Origin: Acidobacteriota bacterium
GTDB taxonomy: Bacteria; Acidobacteriota; Blastocatellia; Pyrinomonadales; Pyrinomonadaceae
Direction of reading: 5' to 3'
NCBI GenBank assembly: GCA_025463135.1
Contig: JAOAPY010000036.1
Span: forward strand, 1 to 64,000
Length of the DNA: 64,000 nt
Each line of letters opens with the position of its first letter. Position 1 is the first letter of the stretch. The translations under genes and the position numbers were made by a program. The notes beneath the pieces were generated by a model, which did not search any database, was not told where the DNA came from, and saw only the letters and a list, made by a program, of their open reading frames with translations. Positions 45,751-54,618 of this stretch are shown piece after piece.

Positions 45751-47964
45751 ATGAATAGCCAAAACCTTTTCAAACGCGGTGTATCAGTCTCTGCTTTCAC
45801 CGTACTTTTCATTTGCTCCACGTTGATCGTTTTTGCAGGTCAGCCAATCATCTGGGAAACCGGCAGTCGTGCCGAACTTCTTAAGGGCGAGTCACACGGT
45901 GTGTCGATAACCGATACCGGCGTCTTGATGTTGGCGCCGCAGTTCAAACAACTTTTCAATACTGAACAGCCCTACATTTGGTCTACAGCGGTTGATGGGC
46001 AGGGAAATATTTACCTGGGGACGGGTCACGACGGAAGAATCTTTCGGGTAGCCGCGGACGGACGTGGCGCTCTGCTCTACGATGCTGCGGAACTCGACGT
46101 CACCGCGCTGGCCATCGGTCGAGATGGCGTGCTCTACGCAGGTACATCGCCGGATGGGAAGGTCTATCGAATTACTGCCGATGGCCGCGCTGAAGTCTTT
46201 TTTGCTCCTCCCGACAAATACATTTGGGCACTGGCATTATGGCCTGATGGTTCTCTGGCCGTCGGCACCGGGGACAATGGCAAGCTTTATCGCGTGCGGG
46301 CAGCGGGCGCAAAACCGGAAGCCTCGCTGCTGATCAATACGAATCAGACGCATGTCATGTCCCTGGCTGTGACCGCGCAGGGCGATTTGATCGCGGGTAC
46401 CGATCCCGGTGGATTGGTGTTGCGAATTTCCCCGGACGGCAAAGCATTTGGTTTGTTTGATGCTCAGTTGCGTGAGATTCACGCCCTGGCTCCCGCCGCT
46501 GATGGTTCAATTTATGTGTTGGCTTTGGGTGAAGCCGCCGCAACCACGCGTCCGCAAACCACTGCAAATCCAACGCCATCTTCTGACTCGTCGGTGCCCA
46601 CGGCCAGTGTGACGATCACTGCGATGGACGAAGTGAGTGGGGCGTTGCAGCAAGCGCAGGCGGCCGGCCGCAGCCGCAGCGATACCGCAAATGCGCGCAG
46701 CGCGGTTTTTCGGATTCTGCCTGATGGCGGCACCGACACAATCTGGTCATCCAGTTCAATAACCGCCTTTGCCATTGCCCCCGCTCTCCATCCAGGCAGT
46801 GTGTTGATCGGAACCGCGGACAAGGGGCGAATTTACTCCGTCACTAACGACGGTCGCGACACCCTCTTGCTGCAATCCGGCGAAGGACAAATTTCCGGCT
46901 TCATTGCACGTGCCGGCGATGTGCTGGCTGCCTCAAGCAATCAGGGTAAGTTGTTTCGCTTTGGCAACGATGTGGTCGGCGAGGGCTCATACGAATCGCC
47001 GGTGCGGGATGCGCGTTTGCTCGCCAGCTGGGGCCGTATCTGGTGGCGGGGCGAAGGGAATGTTGAAGTGCAAACTCGCAGCGGCAACGGAGAGCGTCCC
47101 GATGCGACCTGGAGCGATTGGAGCCCGGCTTATCGCGATCCCGCCGGCAATCAAATTTCGAGTCCCCGCGCGCGCTTCGTCCAATGGCGTACCACCTTGC
47201 GCTCAACCGCGCGGAGCGGCAGCTGGATGGAAGACGTGAGCGTCGCCTACATGCAGCGCAATGTTGCTCCCGAAGTGTTGTCGATTACCACGCTGCCCAT
47301 CGGTGTGGGCTTGCAGGCAATGCCGCAGGCGCCTGCTGACCCAAACATAGAATCGTCGGGTCTGGATCCGGCGCTGTTCGGAGCGGTGGCGCAAATTCCG
47401 CCGCGTCGCCTTTATCAGCGGGGCGCGCGTTCGATTCAATGGCAAGCTGAGGATCGCAATGGGGATACGCTTGAATATTCAGTCTATTACCGAGCCCTAA
47501 GCGAGAAGACCTTTCGGTTGTTGAAGGACAAGCTGCGAGATAATTTCCTGACCATAGACGGAGCTACTCTGGCAGATGGACGTTATGTGATTAAGATCGT
47601 TGCCTCAGATGCTCCCGATAATCCACCCGGCAAGGCCCTTTCAGGTGAACGTCTCAGTGAACCCCTCGACATCGACAACACGCCGCCCGTGGTTCGAGTC
47701 GCAGGGCCACCGCAAATCAACCAGAATATGGTCCGTCTGATCTTTGACGTCGAAGACGCTACTGGTCGAGTCAAGCGTGCGGACGTCAGTGTCGACGGCT
47801 CTCCCTGGAGCCCGACTTTTCCCGATGACGGCATTGCGGACAACGCGCGCGAGCGTTACACCATCGATCTACCGTTGGCGGCGTCCGGAGAGCAAACCGT
47901 CTCCTTACGGGCGTTCGACAGCAGCGGTAACGTCGGTAGTGTTAGCTTTACAGTCAGGCGCTGA
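45751..47964 (+). CDS. Secreted beta-propeller protein with C-terminal Ig/Fn3-like domains
   Basis: The 737-residue protein begins 10 bases after the ThiF-family stop. A signal peptide (about 1-30) precedes a run of propeller-type repeats with the pattern GxxYLGTGHDGRIFRVAADG, VLYAGTSPDGKVYRITADG and LIAGTDPGGLVLRISPDG. The chain is interrupted by a low-complexity insert near 270-310. The last 200 residues look like Ig/Fn3 domains (IQWQAEDRNGDTLEYSVYYR, then RVAGPPQINQNMVRLIFDVE, ending SFTVRR). It is probably an exported ligand-binding or surface protein. Function unknown. Confidence 0.8.
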   Translation: MNSQNLFKRGVSVSAFTVLFICSTLIVFAGQPIIWETGSRAELLKGESHGVSITDTGVLMLAPQFKQLFNTEQPYIWSTAVDGQGNIYLGTGHDGRIFRVAADGRGALLYDAAELDVTALAIGRDGVLYAGTSPDGKVYRITADGRAEVFFAPPDKYIWALALWPDGSLAVGTGDNGKLYRVRAAGAKPEASLLINTNQTHVMSLAVTAQGDLIAGTDPGGLVLRISPDGKAFGLFDAQLREIHALAPAADGSIYVLALGEAAATTRPQTTANPTPSSDSSVPTASVTITAMDEVSGALQQAQAAGRSRSDTANARSAVFRILPDGGTDTIWSSSSITAFAIAPALHPGSVLIGTADKGRIYSVTNDGRDTLLLQSGEGQISGFIARAGDVLAASSNQGKLFRFGNDVVGEGSYESPVRDARLLASWGRIWWRGEGNVEVQTRSGNGERPDATWSDWSPAYRDPAGNQISSPRARFVQWRTTLRSTARSGSWMEDVSVAYMQRNVAPEVLSITTLPIGVGLQAMPQAPADPNIESSGLDPALFGAVAQIPPRRLYQRGARSIQWQAEDRNGDTLEYSVYYRALSEKTFRLLKDKLRDNFLTIDGATLADGRYVIKIVASDAPDNPPGKALSGERLSEPLDIDNTPPVVRVAGPPQINQNMVRLIFDVEDATGRVKRADVSVDGSPWSPTFPDDGIADNARERYTIDLPLAASGEQTVSLRAFDSSGNVGSVSFTVRR

Positions 47965-48200
47965 GGTCAAAGAATCATTTCTGCACGATAGCGTGCGATT
48001 CGCTACGTAAAGCGTGCGCACATCTATGACGCCCTGCTAGACTAAACGCGCGGCTGGTCCGTCAAAGCTGTTTGCATTGGGCTATTGAGTTCGACTACCG
48101 GAATTGTTGTTTTGGCATCCATATTGCACCAATAACGTTGGCGCGTCTCCGTTCTCCCTCCCATGCGCCTTCTTTCAGGCATGAGGAGGCTAAAAACGAA

Positions 48201-48392
48201 ATGGTTAAGTTCAGACAAAAATTATTGACGGCAGCGATGGTTCTCGGCATGTCCGTTAGCGTTTTCGCTCAGAAAGGCAGCGATAACAGCAATAAACGGC
48301 CGCCGAAGGATCCCCCGCAAGTTGTCGTCAAGGAGAAGCCGCAGAAACCACCACCGAGTAATCCGAGTGACAAGAAAAAAGAAAGACCCTAA
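48201..48392 (+). CDS. Small exported Lys/Pro-rich protein
   Basis: The 63-residue product has a signal peptide (MVKFRQKLLTAAMVLGMSVSVFAQ) and a short mature part rich in Lys, Pro, Asn and Asp (RPPKDPPQVVVKEKPQKPPP). A GAGGAGG ribosome site about 12 bases upstream supports this start. A strong terminator follows. The mature peptide is highly basic and looks unstructured. No family is recognised. Confidence 0.65.
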   Translation: MVKFRQKLLTAAMVLGMSVSVFAQKGSDNSNKRPPKDPPQVVVKEKPQKPPPSNPSDKKKERP

Positions 48393-48419
48393 TTAAATCG
48401 TCCAGCTATGACGATTTCG

Positions 48420-48457
48420 AAAGCCCGTGCAGGTCCACTTGCGCGGGCTTCTTTTTG
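48420..48457 (+). terminator. Rho-independent terminator after the small exported protein
   Basis: AAGCCCGTGCA pairs with TGCGCGGGCTT across about 9 bases and is followed by CTTTTTG. Confidence 0.85.
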
Positions 48458-48647
48458 TTCCAGCCGTTCCCTGCAAAGTCAATACCGTAGAGCTCCTGCT
48501 ATACTCGCACCGAGCTTTAGACTAGAATTTTGCCGTCCATGCTCCTGCCGTCTCGTTCCCGAGAGGACAATATCTTTCTATGAGCGCAACCTTGCTTAAT
48601 CCTGCTGACAAATGCTGTGCTGTAATTTGAAGTGAGATGATCTGCAG

Positions 48648-51600
48648 ATGAATGACACTCTGAATAGCAATGATCTCTTCGAAGAAAGCAGGCTGCAAGA
48701 TGAAGGCGCAGAGCTTCTGATTGTCGGCATCGGCGCTTCGGCCGGTGGCATTCGGGCCTTGAAACAATTTTTTGCCCAGGTACCCGTCGACAGTGATATG
48801 GCTTATGTTGTGATCCTTCACCTCTCACCGGATCATGACAGCCGTCTCGCGGAAGTACTGCAGACGACTGCCGCCATCCCCGTCACGCAGGTTGACGAGC
48901 CAGTTCGAGTCGTTCCGAATCATGTTTATGTCATCTCGCCCAATCAAAGCCTGACAATGACTGATGGGCACCTCGCACTCTCCGAAATGACCCGCATCGA
49001 AGAGCGTCGGGCACCGGTAGATATTTTCTTTCGCACCCTGGCAGACTCGCATCACTCGCGAGCTGTTTGCGTGGTCCTGTCAGGCACCGGCGCCAACGGT
49101 TCAATGGGCATGAAGCGAGTGAAAGAGATGGGCGGCGTGGCGATTGTTCAGGATCCGCGGGAAGCCGAATACAACGATATGCCGAGTAACTCGATTGCCA
49201 CGGGACTGGTTGACTACGTGCTTCCCGTGGCGCAGATACCCGCGAAGATCCTCGCTTATAAAAGAAGGCTCACGAGCCCTGGGCTGGTTGCCGGGCCACT
49301 CGAGTATCCGGCCACGAATGAACAGGCACTCCGCGAAATTTTCACCCAGTTGCGCGTAGGTACCGGGCACGATTTCTCAAACTATAAGCGGGCCACGGTC
49401 CTGCGCCGCATTGAGCGGCGCCTGAACCTGCATGAACTTGCTGATCTGTCTTCGTATGCCGGCTATATGCGGGACCATACGGAGGAAGCAAGCGGGTTAT
49501 TAAAGGACTTGCTGATCAGCGTGACTAACTTCTTTCGCGACTGCGAATCGTTTGAGGCCCTCGAGCGTGGAATCATTCGCAGCCTCTTTGAAGGTAAGAC
49601 CGCCGCCGACCAATTAAGAATCTGGATTGCCGGCTGCGCCACCGGTGAAGAAGCATATACGATGGCCATGTTGCTCTCTGAAGTAAGTCAAACCCTGAGC
49701 GATCCCCCGGCCATTCAGATTTTTGCGACCGACATAGACGAAGAAGCCATAGCCAAAGCACGCGAGGGTTTATACACGCTGAATGATGCGGCTGATGTAT
49801 CCGCGGAAAGGTTGGGCGAATTTTTTACCATAGAAAAAAATGGTTATCGCGTGCGCCGCGAACTCCGAGAGATGGTGCTCTTCGCGCGTCACAACCTTAT
49901 TAAAGATCCACCCTTCTCGCATGTCGATCTGGTTTCCTGCCGCAATCTGCTTATTTACCTTAATCGATCTGCACAGGAGCGGGTGATGCAAACGCTGCAC
50001 TTCGCACTTAATCCCGGTGGTTTTCTATTCCTCGGCAGCTCCGAATCAATTGAAGGTTCCGGCGATCTGTTCATGACGGTCGATAAGGAGGCGCACGTAT
50101 ATCAAAGTCGCGCCGTCGCCGCGCGCCTGCCGCTGCCGAATCCTGAAGTCTCTAGTACACCTTCACACGGCCGGCCGGCGCTCGATCACACCCAGGGTGT
50201 TCGGCTGCTTGATCGACTTTCTTATGCCGATTTGCATCAGCGACTGGTCGAAGAATACGGACCCCCCTCGATCGTTGTCACCGAGGAGTATGACATCCTG
50301 CACATTTCAGAGAGTGCCGGTCGCTATCTACGGATCCGGGGTGGCGAACCTTCACACAATCTGCTCAAGCTGATCCGGCCGGAACTGGGAATGGAATTAA
50401 GGACCGCCCTTTTTCAGGCGGTGCAGAATCGCACCAGTGTTGAAGCGCGTGAGATTCCTGTCTTGATAGGAGAGCAGACGCGCTTTGTTAACCTGCTCGT
50501 GCGGCCGGTCTTGCGGACCGAAGACACGGCGCGCGGTTTCATCCTGGTCATGTTTGAGGAGATGGACAAGGACTCGACGGCCAAAGATGCGATCGCCCCA
50601 CTTGATCGTTCTACCGATCACGTTGACGAAGAGTTGATCAAAATAAAGGCGCAGCTGCGCGTCACCGTCGAGCAATACGAGACCCAGACCGAGGAGTTGA
50701 AAGCTTCGAATGAAGAACTCCAGGCCACCAACGAAGAGCTGCTCTCAGCTGCCGAAGAGTTGGAAACGAGCAAAGAAGAGTTGCAATCGGTCAATGAAGA
50801 ACTGACGACCGTTAATCAGGAATTGAAAATCAAGATCGACGAGTTAAGCCAGACCAACAACGATCTTAAGAACCTGATGAACTCGACGCAGATCGGGACA
50901 ATATTCCTGGACCACTTGCTGCGCGTAAAACTTTTTACGCAGGATGCTCGCGAGGTGTTTAATCTGATTCCCGCGGACATCGGTCGTCCCCTGCTCGATC
51001 TCACCAGCAAACTGGTGTCTGAAAATCTGCAGGCTGACGCTTTGCGGGTACTTGCCGGCAAGGCGTCCGTGGAGCGCGAGGTCGAAACGCGCGAAGGACG
51101 CCGGTATTTGATGCGCCTGTTGCCCTATCGCTCGGCTGAAGATCGCATCGACGGCGCGGTCATGACCTTCACCGATTTGACCGACCGTAAAGCTGCCGAA
51201 GACCGCTTGCGGATCAGTGAAGAGCATATGCGCCTGCTAGTCGAAAGCGTGACGGATTACGCTATCTTCACTGTTACTCCCGAGGGTGAAATCGCCAGCT
51301 GGAACTCCGGAGCGGAGCGTGTCTTCGGTTATACAGAGGCCGAGATGATCGGCCAATCCGCCGACATTCTTTTTACCGCGGAAGACCGCGCCCGCGGCTT
51401 GCCACAACAGGAAATGAAGACAGCGGCCGCTGAGGGCCGGGCTGCGAATGAACGCTTTCATCTGCGCAAAGACGGCTCGCGGTTTTACGCGACCGGTGTG
51501 ATGACACCGTTGCGGGAAGGAGCCGTTAAGGGCTTTGCCAAGATCGCGCGTGACTTGACTCTACAGCAGGAACAGGACGCGATACGGAGCTCGCGCGATC

Positions 51601-52373
51601 AACTTGAAGTGCGCGTGCGGGAACGCACCGGAGAGTTGGAATCCTCCAATTTTTCACTAAAGGAGGAAGTTCGCGAGCGGGGTGCGGCGGAAGCGCGAGC
51701 CAAGGGATTGCTTAGTCTGCTGGTGACCGCGCAGGAAGACGAGCGGCGGCGCGTCGCGCGTGATTTGCACGATCAGCTGGGACAACAACTGACCGCGCTG
51801 CGACTGGCGCTGGCCCTGGTGAAAGAAGAGTGCACTAACGATACCATCCTCAGCACGAAGGTTGAACAGGTGCAGGAAATGGCCAGGCGGGTGGACGAGG
51901 ACGTGGACTTTCTCGCCTGGGAGTTGCGGCCGGCGGCACTGGACGACCTCGGTTTGATAGTCGCCCTCAGCAACTTCCTCCAGGAATGGTCCAACCACTT
52001 TAATGTTGCTTCGGAGTTTCACTCCACCGGCTTAATGAACGATCGGCTCCTGCCGGAGATTGAAACCTGCCTGTACCGCATCGCTCAAGAGGTCTTGAAT
52101 AACGTCAGCAAGCATGCGCAAGCCAGTCGGGTAGATGTGATTCTGGAACGCCGTGACCATCACGCGGTCCTGATCATTGAAGACGACGGTGTCGGGTTTG
52201 ATACTAAAAAGCCGGGAGCCACGACGGATGATGGACGCGGGTTGGGACTCATTGGGCTGAGCGAGCGCGTCGGACTGGTGGGTGGGACCCTGGATATTGA
52301 ATCGGCGCCAAACGCCGGCACGACCATCTTTGTGCGCGCCCCGATCTCGTTCGTTGGTGAAGGAGAGTCATGA
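48648..52373 (+). CDS. CheB-CheR-PAS hybrid sensor histidine kinase
   Basis: The 1241-residue cytosolic protein joins several modules. A CheB-like methylesterase lies at about 20-210 (Ser31 in GASAGG, His58 in HLSPDH). A CheR methyltransferase lies at about 220-490 (ITNFFRD-like LLISVTNFFRD, IWIAGCATGEEAYT, LVSCRNLLIY). A coiled coil of NEELQATNEEL type follows at about 675-745, then two PAS domains (second at about 870-985). A HisKA_3 domain with His1041 (DLHDQLGQQLTALR) and HATPase_c end the protein. At the CheB acidic position it has Asn150 (SGTGANGSMG) instead of Asp, so esterase activity is doubtful. It overlaps its response regulator by four bases (ATGA). The input signal is unknown. 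Confidence 0.93.
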   Translation: MNDTLNSNDLFEESRLQDEGAELLIVGIGASAGGIRALKQFFAQVPVDSDMAYVVILHLSPDHDSRLAEVLQTTAAIPVTQVDEPVRVVPNHVYVISPNQSLTMTDGHLALSEMTRIEERRAPVDIFFRTLADSHHSRAVCVVLSGTGANGSMGMKRVKEMGGVAIVQDPREAEYNDMPSNSIATGLVDYVLPVAQIPAKILAYKRRLTSPGLVAGPLEYPATNEQALREIFTQLRVGTGHDFSNYKRATVLRRIERRLNLHELADLSSYAGYMRDHTEEASGLLKDLLISVTNFFRDCESFEALERGIIRSLFEGKTAADQLRIWIAGCATGEEAYTMAMLLSEVSQTLSDPPAIQIFATDIDEEAIAKAREGLYTLNDAADVSAERLGEFFTIEKNGYRVRRELREMVLFARHNLIKDPPFSHVDLVSCRNLLIYLNRSAQERVMQTLHFALNPGGFLFLGSSESIEGSGDLFMTVDKEAHVYQSRAVAARLPLPNPEVSSTPSHGRPALDHTQGVRLLDRLSYADLHQRLVEEYGPPSIVVTEEYDILHISESAGRYLRIRGGEPSHNLLKLIRPELGMELRTALFQAVQNRTSVEAREIPVLIGEQTRFVNLLVRPVLRTEDTARGFILVMFEEMDKDSTAKDAIAPLDRSTDHVDEELIKIKAQLRVTVEQYETQTEELKASNEELQATNEELLSAAEELETSKEELQSVNEELTTVNQELKIKIDELSQTNNDLKNLMNSTQIGTIFLDHLLRVKLFTQDAREVFNLIPADIGRPLLDLTSKLVSENLQADALRVLAGKASVEREVETREGRRYLMRLLPYRSAEDRIDGAVMTFTDLTDRKAAEDRLRISEEHMRLLVESVTDYAIFTVTPEGEIASWNSGAERVFGYTEAEMIGQSADILFTAEDRARGLPQQEMKTAAAEGRAANERFHLRKDGSRFYATGVMTPLREGAVKGFAKIARDLTLQQEQDAIRSSRDQLEVRVRERTGELESSNFSLKEEVRERGAAEARAKGLLSLLVTAQEDERRRVARDLHDQLGQQLTALRLALALVKEECTNDTILSTKVEQVQEMARRVDEDVDFLAWELRPAALDDLGLIVALSNFLQEWSNHFNVASEFHSTGLMNDRLLPEIETCLYRIAQEVLNNVSKHAQASRVDVILERRDHHAVLIIEDDGVGFDTKKPGATTDDGRGLGLIGLSERVGLVGGTLDIESAPNAGTTIFVRAPISFVGEGES

Positions 52374-53032
52374 GCACAGCGAAAGTTCGCATCCTGCTCG
52401 CCGAAGATCACGAAACCGTCCGCGCGGGCCTGAAGCTGATCGTCAACTCGCAGCCTGACATGGAGGTGGTGGGCGAAGCAACGGATGGCCGCAGCGCCAT
52501 TGCGCAAGCTGAGAAACTGCTGCCCGACATCGTGTTGATGGACATTTCCATGCCGCAGTTGAACGGTTTGAAAGCGACCGAGAAACTAAAGGAGTCGCGC
52601 CCCGAAATAAAAGTCCTTACGCTCACCCGGCACAAGGACGACGGTTACTTACAACAATTGTTGCGCGCCGGCGCCTCTGGGTATGTACTTAAACAAAGCC
52701 CACCGTCCGAATTGCTTCATGCCATACGGGCCATCGTCGCCGGCGGCAAGTACCTTGATCCGGCAGTCGCAGGCAAAGTGATGGGCACCTATTCGGGAAG
52801 GCAATCGGCGACAACCAGCGGCAAGCCGCAAGAGAGTCTTAGCGACCGGGAAGAAGAAGTCCTGAGGCTGATCGCCTGGGGCCACAGCAACAAGGAGATT
52901 GGCGCGCGTCTTGAAATCAGCGTCAAGACCGTCGAGGTTCATAAAGCCAATTGCATGAAAAAACTTGGCATGCGCAGTCGCATCGACATTGTGCGTTACG
53001 CACTGCTACAGGGTTGGCTGCAAGATACGTAA
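52370..53032 (+). CDS. NarL/LuxR-family response regulator
   Basis: The 220-residue regulator has a receiver domain (acidic pair in LAEDHETVR, phospho-acceptor Asp58 in VLMDISMPQLNG, Lys in GYVLKQSPPSEL). A LuxR-type HTH at about 150-215 follows (LSDREEEVLRLIAWGHSNKEI and KTVEVHKANCMKKLG). Its start codon overlaps the stop of the hybrid kinase, so the two are a cognate pair. HisKA_3 kinases usually pair with this class. The output genes are unknown. An inverted repeat just after the stop may end the transcript. Confidence 0.95.
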   Translation: MSTAKVRILLAEDHETVRAGLKLIVNSQPDMEVVGEATDGRSAIAQAEKLLPDIVLMDISMPQLNGLKATEKLKESRPEIKVLTLTRHKDDGYLQQLLRAGASGYVLKQSPPSELLHAIRAIVAGGKYLDPAVAGKVMGTYSGRQSATTSGKPQESLSDREEEVLRLIAWGHSNKEIGARLEISVKTVEVHKANCMKKLGMRSRIDIVRYALLQGWLQDT

Positions 53033-53035
53033 GTA

Positions 53036-53120
53036 AGAAAGGCAAAAGGTAAAAGTGCAGATCCGGGTTCGCTTTCCGTGCTCGATACTTTACCTTTTAC
53101 CTTTTTACTTTCCTTACTTT
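53036..53120. repeat. Low-complexity inverted repeat of AAGGCAAAAGGTAAAAG units
   Basis: The left arm (GAAAGGCAAAAGGTAAAAG) and right arm (CTTTACCTTTTACC plus TTTTTACTTTCC) pair approximately across about 32 bases. It starts four bases after the response-regulator stop. It has the same style as the inverted repeat after the fibre gene at 23032. The rest of 53121-53376 shows no gene. Confidence 0.65.
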
Positions 53121-53376
53121 CCCGATTAGGGATACTCCCTATCCATTCTGCTCACTTTCCCAATTGGCTTGTACCTGCATTCGTGCCAGAGTCGAATTGT
53201 CACCTATAGAACTCAGGATGCTCGTCGGCGAGACAGGGAACGCGAGCCCCGCCTGCGTTAAGGTGAGTTCAGATTAAGACAGAACAACGGGAAGTGCGGG
53301 GTTGGCGATAGAACCACTTTGGCACCAGGCTGGTCTTCAATTCTTGCCGGCCACGCATCGCGTCGCCGGTTTGGCA

Positions 53377-53398
53377 GAGCTCATGATGTCATGAGCTC
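53377..53398. promoter_or_regulatory. Perfect palindrome, candidate operator of the Crp-family gene
   Basis: GAGCTCATGA and TCATGAGCTC are exact reverse complements separated by TG. The centre lies about 58 bases before the ATG of the Crp-family regulator, a typical distance for autoregulation. It does not match the E. coli CRP or FNR consensus. The role is inferred from position only. Confidence 0.45.
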
Positions 53399-53445
53399 GA
53401 ATGTGGGCTGAACCTCACTTGTTTTAAGGCGACCTTTGGTTAGTT

Positions 53446-54276
53446 ATGAAGGAATTTACAATCACCCCAGCGACTGTTCCCGGCGTCGTCCTCGGCAGAC
53501 TGCGACCTTCAATTGGTGATCGCATCACAACCACAAACGCACCTGACGATAGGAACAGATTTCACTCCCGCATACCATTCAACGGCCTCTTCACCAACAA
53601 ACTTCTGGCTCAATTCCCAGGCGCTGATTTTGCTCGCCTGTTGCCCTGCATCGAACCGATATCGTTGTCGGCCGGAGACAATATTACCGCGTTTGGCGAG
53701 AGCATCAGGTTTGCTTACTTTCCGGAGACCGCGGTAATCGCGCATCTCTATTTACTTGAAGACGGCAGCATGCCCGCCATCACTCTGATCGGCAACGACG
53801 GGATGATTGGGCTGTCGGCGATTTTCGATTCCGCCGCACCTCTGTATGAGACCCAAGTCACCATCGGGGGCACCGCCCTCAAAGTCAACGCGGAAGTATT
53901 GAAGCAGGAGTTTGCGCGCGGCACGGGATTGCAGCAGGTGATATTGAACTATGCCGGCGCCCGGATGGCCCAGGTGTCGCAAAAAGCGGTCTGCAATCTG
54001 CGCCATAAATTGGATGCGCGCTTGTGCACCTGGCTTTTGATGGTCCAGGACCGGGTGCGCGAAAAGCCATTGCGCCTGACCCACGAAAAGATCGCACACT
54101 ATCTGGGGACGAGACGCGCCGGCATTTCAAGCGCGTGTAACGCTCTGCGCGAAGACGGGATCATTAATTATCAACGCGGCACAATTCGCATTGTGGAGCG
54201 CAACCTGCTTGAAGCCGCCGCCTGCGAGTGCTACCAAACCTTCCGCCAAATATCCCAGACTCCAATTCCAGCCTAG
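53446..54276 (+). CDS. Crp/Fnr-family transcriptional regulator
   Basis: The 276-residue regulator has a variable N-terminus of about 45 residues. A cyclic-nucleotide-binding-like beta-barrel follows (FARLLPCIEPISLSAGDNI, YFPETAVIAHLYLLEDG, GNDGMIGLSAIF). It lacks the RxAxx phosphate-binding cassette of cAMP-responsive Crp and the Fnr Cys cluster. A long dimer helix leads to a winged HTH (RLTHEKIAHYLGTRRAGISSACNAL). The ligand is unknown. A 14-base tandem repeat overlaps its stop codon, and a perfect palindrome lies upstream. Confidence 0.9.
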   Translation: MKEFTITPATVPGVVLGRLRPSIGDRITTTNAPDDRNRFHSRIPFNGLFTNKLLAQFPGADFARLLPCIEPISLSAGDNITAFGESIRFAYFPETAVIAHLYLLEDGSMPAITLIGNDGMIGLSAIFDSAAPLYETQVTIGGTALKVNAEVLKQEFARGTGLQQVILNYAGARMAQVSQKAVCNLRHKLDARLCTWLLMVQDRVREKPLRLTHEKIAHYLGTRRAGISSACNALREDGIINYQRGTIRIVERNLLEAAACECYQTFRQISQTPIPA

Positions 54277-54299
54277 TGGCCCGACCCTAGTGGCCCGAC
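54272..54299. repeat. Tandem pair of CCTAGTGGCCCGAC at the Crp-gene stop
   Basis: Two perfect 14-base copies lie end to end; the first contains the TAG stop codon. It looks like a local duplication. Confidence 0.7.
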
Positions 54300-54400
54300 A
54301 ATGGGCAGCGAATCTTGGAGCTCCAACGCAGCGCGATGTTCTTATCGGCTGACGCAGGACAACCAGGGAATCAACAGCGTGAAGTTTGTCGGACATCCGA

Positions 54401-54477
54401 TGTACAACAGGCTGCCAGCCTGTCGCTGCGTGCGGCGCCTCTGCTGAACGGTCTGCAGGCTGGCAGCCTGCAGTACA
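54401..54477. repeat. Bipartite palindromic element with CAGGCTGCCAGCCTG and GCAGGCTGGCAGCCTGC
   Basis: Two palindromes (ACAGGCTGCCAGCCTGT and GCAGGCTGGCAGCCTGC) are flanked by TGTAC on the left and GTACA on the right. The element can form two small hairpins or one large stem. It lies in the 342-base gap between the Crp gene and the convergent radical SAM gene. A further hairpin, CTTTCGCA/TGCGAAAG, lies near 54551-54568. No gene is seen in the gap. Confidence 0.7.
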
Positions 54478-54618
54478 AAGTGGAGCAGGTTTTTCGTGAA
54501 AGGTAATGACGTACTGTGGAATCTGCGCCTACCCACAGCAGCGACAAAACCCTTTCGCAGTTGCGAAAGTTGTTGTAGGCAGTTTTATTCCCCAGCATAG
54601 GAAATCCCGAGCTCGAAT

